From Chrysaora quinquecirrha (Eukaryota; Cnidaria; Scyphozoa; Semaeostomeae; Pelagiidae), in the NCBI GenBank assembly GCA_014526335.1, contig JACTAT010000058.1, positions 2,537,665 through 2,601,664 on the forward strand: a stretch of DNA of 64,000 bases, given 5' to 3'. The notes below the pieces were generated by a model that was not told the origin of the DNA, made no database searches, and was given only the letters and a program-made list of their open reading frames with translations. Both the position numbers and the translations under genes were made by a program. This document shows positions 9,724-21,700 of the stretch, in pieces (the first letter of the stretch is position 1; every line of letters starts with the position of its first letter).

Positions 9724-12700
9724 ATGGACTGCTGGCAGAAATTCAAATCATTTCTAAGGGGGATATTATTCCCTCCTGGTGTTAACCCAGTTAGCCCTAT
9801 GCTGCTTCTCACTTTCTTTCTAAGTAGTGTAAGTTATTTTCTGATTATCTTACTGAGTTACTATTTTCTTAATAGATTTTTGTTGTAAAAGTAAGACTGT
9901 AATCACAAGAAATAGTCATGCTTATTGATACAACATCACAAAACTGTGTTTTGTGGGAAATTTTAGTGTATTTTAAGTTGATCAAGCAAAGACTTTTTCA
10001 TATTTAGTGGCCTGAAATCTGAAATTGACAACCATAGCACCATTATTTTTAAGACCAAAACCATAAAACTATCTCCAAAAGGCTAAAAACCTCTTCAGCC
10101 GTTGGTCGAAAACCATGAAACTGTCCCAAAATGCCTTAAATCATGCACCATCTGCCTGTATGATCCCACTTGTAATCCATTTTTAATTTGCTGAATCTGA
10201 GTTGACATTTAAAATGTACTTTCTTTGTAGTTTGCTAACTCTATGGTATTAACAATGCCATTCTCATTTCTGCCGAGGATGATGAAGGTACATAATTAGA
10301 CTTAATACTGGAGTCTCTCCAATGCTACAAGAATGGAAATTTTAGGGGGTGACGTTGTTCTTATTACAATAAAACAGTTGTCAAACATACAGCTTACACA
10401 TCAAAGTAATGGATTTTGTAAATATTATAGGGCGGGGGCAACATTCTGACCTGGCCCTGACATCTACAGGCCCAAGTCTCTGTCTTTGCAATCAGCAAGA
10501 TTGAACAACAATGACCCAGCAGCTGTTTCCTTAGAAAAGTTGAGTGATTTTGAGGTTGGTTGTCAAGATGGGACTGAAAGCTCTGTATTATCATATTTAA
10601 TTCTCTTTTAAAGGGACTAGAGTAGATTGTAGCACCCCAATATTAACCCACATTTCCTAGCACCAAGAGTGCAATGCTAATCTATCTGCAACCCCCTTAT
10701 CTTAACTCAACATAAGCACCCTAATTCTAACTCCTTAGCCTATAGCTTCTTCTTTTTGAAACTCCCTAATCTTAAAAAATTTTGACATTTATTTCAAAAA
10801 AAACTTTTCTTAAATTTCAGGATTTTGGTGTCACAGAGAATAATGTAGGTATGTACACACATTTTAGGAAACTGAACATCCCTGGGGGTATAGACTTGCC
10901 CCAAGTCTATTTCTCAATATCTTTCTCCAAAGGTCCACCATTCTGTCAAAACAAAGGAGAGTTCGAGAGAAGCGCACTCTCCCTTATTTCAACGGAATGG
11001 TGGACCTTTGGAGAAGGACTTTGAGAAATAGACTTGGAGCAAGTCTACTGGGGGTACTGCTTAATATAATTGTTTGACCAGCACTTTGAAACATCCCCTG
11101 TTCACTGTTCATGTTCAGTTTCAATGATGAGCTGAGATGATTCAGACCATATGGCAAAATTTCATAGTGGCCAAGTTTAAACTGTTAATCTGTTGCACCA
11201 TTGCAACACTGCTGTATAAGGAATGGCTTTGATGAAATAGCTTCCTCACCAATTACAAGACATAAAAAGCCTCTCTAATTCTAATGTGATGCAAGGGGAA
11301 AATAAGAATATGAAATAGCCCCTGTCACATATTAAACCCGAATAAATTACATTTAGTTGTGCCTTACCTTGTCTTGTATGCATGGGAAAACTAAAGTTAT
11401 CATTGTACCTAAGTCAACCATTTATATTGTTCAAAAAGCTGCAATGTTCGTAACCCAGGGGGTACATGACTTATGAATGGACGGGGATGTGCTGCCCAGA
11501 TTTCAGAAACCCACCGACTTTTAATGTAAACCTTTGCAGAAACAGACCTTATGAGTAAAAATAAGCGGAATATGAGAATGATAAGACTTTCTAGACCTTA
11601 TTATTGCTTGATATTGTACTACGAACATCTTTGACACGATTTTACCACTTTTCTGACCGAATTAAAGTTAAACTTTCGACTTTGCTTCAATTTGCCACCC
11701 ATTTTTATGGGGTTTTGGTTAAAATCATACCCATGTTTAGAGAATTCCAGGTCCAAAAACCCACGATGGGTGGCACATACCCGTACCCAAATTATACTAA
11801 GTACCCCATCCTGGGTTTGTAATAACTGATTGGTTATAAATCTGCTTTTGTTTTATAGGATACTGGGTTGGAATTACTGCATCTTCGTTGTATATTGGGC
11901 GAACGTTTGCAAGGTATTAAATTCAAACCTGGTTTATTTACTATGAACTGGAATGGATCATTTTTGACATAATTGGCTATTTAAAACATGTTACATGCCT
12001 TTTATTTAATAAAGAACCTAGCTCAATGTCTTGTTCCATTAAGTTCCTTATTTGTGGACCTCCTTTGATTTAATTGTAGTACTAAAAGTTCCTCAATAAT
12101 AGTTCCTTAATTAAACGGGATATTTAGTCTCATGGCTCATATAAAGAGAAACCTGAATGCGAGCAAGGTTGGAAACTACTAAAGGCACCATTTGATACAT
12201 GCGTAACATAGAAATTACGAGTTTTGACTGCAAATAAATGAAAACCGGCTTCCTAATTCGTAATTTTTTGCAGTGATAAAAATATTCAAAATTTAAAAGT
12301 TCCTTATCGCTTTTATCTTAAGCAGTATAAGTTCCTTAAGATTTTCGGCCTTCTACATTTAGGTTCCTTATATAGATCATTTCGGTAGAAAAAAAAATTT
12401 ACGACATCACAAGATATCAATCTTTCGACGCAAAAATCGTAATAAGCACCCAAAAATTGGTCTAGGTGCAAAGATTTACTACCTCAGCGCTTGTATAATC
12501 GATTTTACGAGCGTTTAAAGTTCACGATTTTATAAGGGCTTTGACTGTGTGGGATAAAAAGTTTCACCAAGTTCATTTTTTGCGGTCAAAGCCTTTATGA
12601 AATTGGGAAATTTGAATGCTCATAAAATTAAGAACACAAGCGCTAGGGCAGTGAAACTTTGTACCTAGACTAAGTTTTGGCTGCTTAATATCATGTGATT

Positions 12701-15700
12701 TCGAAAAATTTTAATGCTGTCTGACGTCATACCGAAATGATCCATTGCCGTGGCTTGGTATTGCCTCGGCATGGCAATGTTTTTCCTTGCGATTCAGAGA
12801 TCAAATAAAAAAGACCATAACTACGTGTTTCGCTGCTGTCAACCCTAGGTTGCTTTTTTACACTTGGAAAGTTCTGCAATCCACTTAAAAGAATTGTATG
12901 CCTACCACATAGAAAAGTTTGGTTATTTGTGAATTTTGGTGCTGGTGTGATGCTAGGTGGGTAGGTGGGTAGGCTGCGCTTATTAGATCACCCAGAGTGT
13001 GCGGAAAATTTCAACTAGGTCGAGGATTGTTTTCGAATAATTGGCAAGGCTAGATCCTCGTTTCATCTCAGCGTTTTGGAATCCGTCCACATCAAAACCA
13101 AAAAGCCGGTTCTGTGTAGACAGAAATAGTTCGTTTTCTCACTTGGACTCTTCAATTAATTTTCATTGTTCTTCCCGCCGAAAGCTGATTGGTGTTTAAG
13201 ACACAATGCCAATTCAGCTTTTCTTTCTGATTGGTGCATTTCGAGCCGCATCTGGGTATAAATTCCGCCTTAGTCTATTGTTTCGGTCTGTTTCTGACGT
13301 TCATACTCTGAGGAGTGTCAGACGAAAAAAGCTGAAGAAAAGAGTATGCCTGAAAATGTTTCCGCTGTTTATCGCAATGCTGAAGTTTTTTACATCTCAA
13401 AAACTGTTCCTTATACGGGGGGTTCTTTATTTTGAAAAATGCTTGTGATTATTGAGCTGATGAGCATAATGCGAAATTCTCCAGTGCCTCTTTATTATAG
13501 ACTTGCTTCCCAAGTCCCTAACTTTCGCTCACATTGAATTGAATTGATGTTGTTGTTGTTCGCTACAGTTAGTTTGAGCGTCCAGCAATTCAATTCAATA
13601 GCGATAACTACGACTCATGTAGTAAGTCTATCTTTATTACTGACATGGTCTTCTTTTTTAGCTATTTCTGGGGTTGGCTTTGCGATCGGATTGGTAGCAG
13701 AAAAAGCTTATTTATAACCACTGGTTTAATCATCATCACAACTTTGGCTTTTGGTGTGAGTAAATCTGTTGCATGGGCAATCACTACACGGCTGATGCAA
13801 GGAATTGTCGGAGGTAAATTTTTATAACGTCATAGTGACATCAGTGATGATTGCAAGTGGGGGGTTGAGAGAGGTGGAGCCCCCCCTTGTTAGAATTATG
13901 ATTGTTTTTGGAGGGTTCAGCCCCCCAAACAACTTTTCTTTGACCGTGCTTTTCACAATCTCCTCTTGTCATTTAAGTGCCTTAGGCCTTAACATGCTTT
14001 ATTTGCAAAGATGTTAATGTACATGCATCTTAATTGTCATTTCTCTTCATCCTAGCAACTTCCTCAAGTCGTGTCAATCACTGAAATCTATATTTGTTGT
14101 GATAACTGCTGTTTTCCAGTCTTCCCTTGTGCTTGATCTCCCTATTTACATGTCTATTGAGACTTTTCAATTTGCTGTCTACGGAGTTTGGTTGGCTGGT
14201 TAACACTAGTTATCATATTTTCAGCGATTAAAATTAAGGTGCGGGCACAAGTAACGTAACCACACCCCATACAGGACCTCACTTTTCTGAGAAATAAACA
14301 TTGACAATAACCATGAATAGAAATATACTTGGCCAAATGTTAGTTGAAATCCAGTCTTCTTATTGTGTTGTCAATGTTTTTGAGAAGAACATCGTATAAG
14401 AACTACAGAACCCTTTTTCCGAAAATCAAGAAACTCTACTTGAATATACTACAAGGTCAGCTCAAACCTAAGATAAAGCAGAATACGGGATCGTTTAGTA
14501 CTTTGAAAATGCCAAAAGCTAAGAAACCCTACTATAGTTGCTTGAATAGAGTTTCTTATAAATAATAAGTTTAATAAAATATAAACTGTCTTTTTAGGTC
14601 TTGTTATATCGCTGAAAGCAGCAGTGTATTGCATATGTGATAAAACGAATAGCGTGAGTCCTTACACTTTTTATAAGCAACTCATTGATAAGCAATTGAC
14701 ATGAAACTCGAAACATGAAATTCTCGTTGACATGAAACAATAGATTTTAGACAAAAACCGATGGCCTTGCTCATCGTATTCATTTCATACCGGCATAGTG
14801 TAACCGGGGACTCCCAATTCCCCATCCGATATGAAATCATTCCGTATTCATTTCATACCAGGATAGTGTAACCGGGGACTCCCAATTCCCCATCCGATAT
14901 GAAATCATTCCGTATTCATTTCATACCGGGATAGTGTAACCGGGGACTCCCAATTCCCCATCCGATATGAAATCATTCCGTATTCATTTCATACCGGGAT
15001 AGTGTAACCGGGGACTCCCAATTCCCCATCCGATATGAAATCATTCCGTATTCATTTCATACCGGGATAGTGTAACCGGGGACTCCCAATTCCCCATCCG
15101 ATATGAAATCATTCCGTATTCATTTCATACCGCCATAGTGTAACCGGGGACTCCCAATTTCCCATCCGATGTGAAATCATTCCGTATTCATTTCATACCG
15201 GGATAGTGTAACCGGGGACTCCCAATTCCCCATCCGATATGAAATCATTCCGTATTCATTTCATACCGGGATAGTGTAACCGGGGACTCCCAATTCCCCA
15301 TCCGATATGAAATCATTCCGTATTCATTTCATACCGGCATAGTGTAACCGGGGACTCCCAATTCCCTATCCGATATGAAATCATTCCGTATTCATTTCAT
15401 ACCGCCATAGTGTAACCGGGGACTCCCAATTTCCCATCCGATGTGAAATCATTCCGTATTCATTTCATACCGGGATAGTGTAACCGGGGACTCCCAATTC
15501 CCCATCCGATATGAAATCATTCCGTATTCATTTCATACCGGCATAGTGTAACCGGGGACTCCCAATTCCCTATCCGATATGAAATCATTCCGTATTCATT
15601 TCATACCGCCATAGTGTAACCGGGGACTCCCAATTACCTATCCGATATGAAATCATTCCGTATTCATTTCATACCGCCATAGTGTAACCGGGGACTCCCA

Positions 15701-18700
15701 ATTTCCCATCCGATGTGAAATCATTCCGTATTCATAACTAGGGCTGCCATCACATTTAGGTACTCATTACCTCCGATTTGGAAATTTTCTCCAAAACTTT
15801 TTTCCGAAAATTTCTCTAGTGTAGTGATTGCCTTAAAGGTAGAAGCTCTAAACATCTAAGCAGTAAAGGAGTATATTTCTTATTCCTTTGATTTGAATTA
15901 TTTTGTTTACATAACTGAGATCGTTTTATTCAATTCTAAATTGGGTCAAAACATCTTGTTTAATTTTTGCACCATTTTCTTGTAGTCGCTTGGTTTCTCA
16001 TTTGTATTAGGAGCATATTCTTGTGGTATGATTGCAGGTCCTGCCCTAGGAGGTATGTTTGAATCCCTAAAATACTCAGATAAAGAAAAACTGTTCTTTA
16101 TAATCTAGGGGGGCTACCTTTGTACTCCAAGGTCGGGGACCACATAAGTTGGAGTCCTGGGCTTGGAGAACTCGAGTTACCCCAGCCACCCGGTTTACAA
16201 CTCTTCACTATTTTCAAAATATCTCTATCGGTTCGTAGGTTTCATTGTCTATCCAGTTGAAAAGTTTCCAGGAGTATTTTCTAAAGGTATTTATTAAAGC
16301 ATATCATAATTAACTGTATCATCTCTGATGAGGTCAAAAATTTTGAAATAATGGTTGACGTCATTTTTGAACAGTCCCAGAGAATACGGTAATACATTGT
16401 ACCTTGTATGCTCTATTAATGCAACCCCCTGGGGCTTATTAAATTTCGAGGGGGATTTCGATTAAACACCCTTGCCCTGTATTAGAATTACACGTTTTTT
16501 TATAAGGAACACCTTTATAAGGAACTCGAGGCTGAAAATTCCCAAAAAATTAAGGAACTTTAAAGAACTGTCGAGGCTCGGATGAAAAACTAAGAAACTC
16601 TTTTTAAAGAACAAGACGATTTGTACGAAAAGGAACAGAAGTACAATATATTTCCCATCGTTCTTCCCCAAAAGGCTCCATTTATACTTAAAGTTAGAAA
16701 TGAAGAAAAGTTTCTATGAATTTGCTGTAAAAATTAGTATTGATACATATCCCACGACAAGGAACAGTATAAGGAACTTTCAGCCTCATTTTGTTGACAA
16801 TTTAAGAAACTCCAGCCTCAACTCAGACCAAAGGTTCCTTATAAAAAAATACGTGTAAAATTTTTAGAAGACATTTTAAGAAGGAGACTTTTCTTTTAAA
16901 TCGATTCTATTGTAGAAGACTATTAGTTTTTGCATCCTGTAGACTGTCATTCAGAGTTTGTTTATATGTGTTTTACTCCTTTTCAGGATCTTTATTCGAA
17001 AAATATCCTGTTCTCCTACCGTACTTAGTTGTTGTCTCTATGATGGTGATTTCTTACATTTTGGTCTATTTCTACATACCAGAGACATTGATTAAAAGGT
17101 ACACTCTTTTTTTATAAGAACCAGTAAAATTTGATGGAGACTGGCTATTCGTAAGTTTTTAAGTGATACAATAAGAGTGATACTATATAGTCAGAGTGCA
17201 GTCACTGTTCTTGACCGCTGTTTAAAGAATAAACAATAAACTGCATCTTATGGCCCGAGAGTCGTGATAGCACTATCTGTGCTAGGATACCAAGTAGCTG
17301 CTCCCATTGGCATAGGGAAAGAATCTAGCGGGGCTGTCCACTTCTAAGTCCATTTTTGCTGAAAATTTTGTCCTACTTCTTGCGAATTTCATGGCTATTT
17401 TTACGTAATCTTTTCAGAGTAAGGAGCGGATTGCAGTCCTCCAAGCCATCATAGCCCCCTATCCTGCCTCCTATACGCCTTTGGTTGCTACATGTTAATT
17501 TTGAGTGGACATTTGCAACAGTATTTTAAACTAACTTCGCGTAACTAATTAAAAATAGTTTGAAGAGCAATTCACCTTTTGGAATCTCGTATACACCCTC
17601 AGCTGGAATCTCTCTCTATTTTTCTTGTATGAATCTTGTAAGGATCCTTTTGTTTCAATAGGAATCTCGTACGCTTTTTAAAGGAGTGAAATGCCTCTCA
17701 GTATCTTCTTTATTTCAGAAAATCATTCAACGAAAAGTCAAATCTACTAGACAGTACAAAGTCAAATGGACATATAATCGACCAAGATGGAGATACCAAG
17801 CATCGAGGGACCCGTTTCATTGTCTCACCCACGACATCTCTCATGGACAGTGAATCTTTTCTCCTCGTTTCGATGAAGAGGTCCTCACAGACTGGCTATG
17901 ACTGGTATTTGGATAATAATACAGAAAACGCAGATAAGGAAACCATATCATACTTTCAACTGCCGGATAAAACCAATAAAAAGCTTAATTGTTTTTCGTC
18001 ATGTTTTGCGAAGTTCAAAGAATCTAATTTTTCAATTCTCATCAGGTACGGTATTTTCCATTTTATCCCTTTTCTACCACGCGCAGTTTTAAGCAACAGC
18101 TTATACACGCATTTTTTTATAAGGAACCTACCTCAATGCCTAGTTCTTAAAGTTCCTTATTTTTGGGCCTCTTTTGAGGCAATTGTAGTTGAAAAAGTTC
18201 TTAATAGTTCCTTAATTTTAGCTGCACATACAGTGGTCTTAACAATAAAAGAGAGACACTTGCATGTGAGAAAAGCTCGAGACTACTCAAGGAAACATTT
18301 GATACATGCTTAACGTACAATTTACGTGATTTTCGACTGCAAATGAATGGAACCGGCTTTCTAATTCTTGATTATTTGAAGTGATAGAACTATTCAACAA
18401 TGAAAAGTTCTTTAGTTATTTTCTCTCTAGTAGTATAAGTTCTTTAAATTTTCGGGCCTTCTACATGTAGGTTCCTTATAAAGTGGTTCCTTATAAAAAA
18501 AAAGCGTGTAAGCAACCAAGATGTAGAAGGCCTATAACCTCAAGCAACGTATAGTGCCACAGGAAAAGAGCCTAAGCAACATTTTAAAGTTTTGATAATG
18601 TAATCACTGCAAGCAATCGAGGATTGGTCAACACAGGAGCTATTTCCATTCATTTGCCATCCATATCTGCATATCAACGGAGTGTTACCATGAGTGTAAC

Positions 18701-21700
18701 TCATTACGTGAAGCATTTCATTGAGGAGTTTCCGTTTAACTTTCAATACAAAGTCTCTATATAGTACATCTTGACTGATGTTATTCATAGTATTTCTTTG
18801 CTGTATACTAGGTGCTCTAGCGTTTTGTTACTTAAAAAGCTATACTAGTACAACTCCGAATTTTGCTGTTTTTCTAGCCTCTATACTATTCTTAGGGTAA
18901 AAATATACAGTTAAAATTAAGCAACCACTAAGCAACTTTTTCTACTAAAAGGTTGCCATAAGAGGTTCAAAAATAAGCAACTTTTGAACAAGGCCTGGGC
19001 GACTGCGTGTAAGAAATTCCTAATATAAGCCCTTGGCTTATCAATTTAGCCCTACTCTTTGTTGCGCTTATAATAGTCGGGGGGAGGCTTGTATACGAGG
19101 GCATTGGACTGAGAAAATAACAAAACTGTCCATTATTCGCGTTCTGACTTTAAAAGCAAATTAATATATTGGTTTATATTTCTTTTTTTTGGGGGGGTTG
19201 AGTTCTGGAGGGCTTATAGCTGGCACGAATGCTCATTTGAAATTTTCGAAAACAGCAACAACAACAACACAATCCAACAGCTGTTTCTTCAGGGAGGTTT
19301 GAGCGGTTCTGGAGGTCGGTCGTTAAGGTGATCGTTATGGTTTAGCGATAAGTAAGCCTTTATAAAATATGTATTTATTCGTACAGGAGGCGTTCTGTTT
19401 TGCTGAGTTTGAGTCTGTATGGCTTGGTTTCATTTACTAATATTGGGTTCGATGAGCTGTTTCCAATTTTCGCAGATTCATCCTTAAAGTTTGGTAAGAA
19501 AACATTTGTAGCATATTACGTAATATTATATTTTCTATGTTTAGTAGAAACTTCTTTTTCTTGAATGGCGACAGGACATGTTGAAAAATTGTCGCCGCAC
19601 TGGAAAAACTGAAAATCGCACGTGTAACCAGGGGTTGATTTGCGAAAAAATGTTCTGCGACCTGAGGAATCGCAAAACATTGATGTCGAAGACCACCAGT
19701 ATCTTTTGAGGGTTTTTTCTAAGTGCCACGTATAATGGTTACAATTTTTCATTTTTAGGAGGTTTAAATTTTACAACTGATCAGATCGGAACAGCCATCT
19801 TAATAGCCTCATTTCCAATAGCAATTCTAACATTTCTAATGGCTCAGGTATGTACCGTATTTCATTTCTCCCTCGAATAAGTGCCCCTTTGGATTGAGCA
19901 ACCCGCGGAGCAACCCATCAGGTTGGTCCAAAACTCTTGCACGTGTTATTGCGACATTGTACGTGCTATTGTGATATTGTACGTGCTATTGTGATATTGT
20001 ACGTGCTATTGTGATATTGTACGCGCTATTGTGATGTTGTACGTGCTATTGTGATACTGTACGTGCTATTGTGATATTGTACGTGCTTTTGTGATATTGT
20101 ACGTGCTATTGTGATACTGAACGTGCTATTGTGATATTGTGCGTGCTATTGTGATATTGTACGTGCTTTTGTGATATTGTACGTGCTGTTGTGATATTGT
20201 ACGTGCTATTGTGATATTGTACGTGCTATTGTGATATTGTACGTGCTGTTGTGATATTGTACGTGCTATTGCGACATTGTACGTGCTATTGTGATATTGT
20301 ACGTGCTATTGTGATATTGGACGTGCTACTGTGATATTGTACGTGCTATTGTGATATTGTACGTGCTATTGTGATATTGTACGCGCTATTGTGATGTTGT
20401 ACGTGCTATTGTGATACTGTACGTGCTATTGTGATATTGTACGTGCTATTGTGATATTGTACGTGCTATTGTGATACTGAACGTGCTATTGTGATATTGT
20501 GCGTGCTATTGTGATATTGTACGTGCTATTGTGATATTGTGCGTGCTATTGTGATATTGTACGTGCTTTTGTGATATTGTACGTGCTGTTGTGATATTGT
20601 ACGTGCTATTGTGATATTGTACGTGCTATTGTGATATTGTACGTGCTATTGTGATATTGTACGTGCTATTGTGATATTGTGCGTGCTATTGCGAAATTGT
20701 ACGTGCTATTGTGATATTGTACGTGCTATTGTGATATTGTACGTGCTATTGTGATATTGTACGTGCTATTGCGAAATTGTACGTGCTATTGTGATATTGT
20801 ACGTGCTATTGTGATATTGTACGTGCTATTGTGATATTGTGCGTGCTATTGTGATATTGTACGTGCTATTGTGATATTGTACGTGCTATTGTGATATTGT
20901 ACGTGCTATTGTGATATTGGACGTGCTATTGTGATATTGTACGTGCAAGCCCTTTGTGGGATGAATCAAGAGACAGTTTGCAAGTTGCTGTAAAACTTGG
21001 TTTTCGTCAGAGCGTTAGTTTGTTCGTAAATTTTCAAATTACTGCTCCTCTTTGAGAAGGATTTTGAATAAGTGCTGCCCTAGTCACTTAATCGAGGAAA
21101 TACAGATTCCTTAACGCACTCAATTTTCGTGTTGTGAAAGTCTCTAAAATTTAAATTCACTTACAAGGACAAGTTTTCCTTATAGGTGGAAAGAAGACTC
21201 GGAGCTAAAAGGGTAATTTTTCTTTCTTTCTTTCTTTCTTTCTTTCTTTGATCTTTTCTTTAGTATTTTAATTTTTAATTAAGCGGCAGGTTATTACCTT
21301 CTGTTTTTTTATAAAGGATCCCTTAATAAGGAGCCTTCATTTAGAAGGCCGAAAATTAAAAAAAATACTTACGCTACCAAAGATAAACCGCTAAGGAACT
21401 TTTCAAGTTTGAATATTTTTATCACTGAAAGCATTTAAGAAATTAGGAATCCGGTTGCATTCATTTGCAGTCAAAACTAACATAAATTTAATATTACGCA
21501 TGTTTACGTTATCATGTTTTTCTTTTTAGCTGACATTAATTGTTTCAAACTTCGTGGTATTTGTTCTGCCTCTGTTTTCATACGTTGGTGCCTTGGACCC
21601 AAGGTAAGCAAACTCAACCTCGTCCTCAGGCCCCAAATCGAATTTCCTCGAATCTCAACCGTCAAGTCGATTTTAGCCCTGGTACCGGCCAGAAAATGTG

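Noticed and set aside
14050..14110. Transporter exon after the acceptor at about 14055
   Set aside because: The acceptor is strong, but the required phase meets a stop within ten codons; the exon at 14598-14653 fits both phase and family sequence.
14775..15740. CRISPR array
   Set aside because: Whole 68-bp units repeat without unique spacers, in an animal intron; it is a satellite.
17843..18313. 156-codon frame as a separate gene
   Set aside because: Its first part is exon 9 of the transporter; after the donor at 18046 it runs into intron and a transposon.
19940..20946. CRISPR-like or coding tandem repeat
   Set aside because: 20-bp units without spacers and no exon phase through them; it is a minisatellite.
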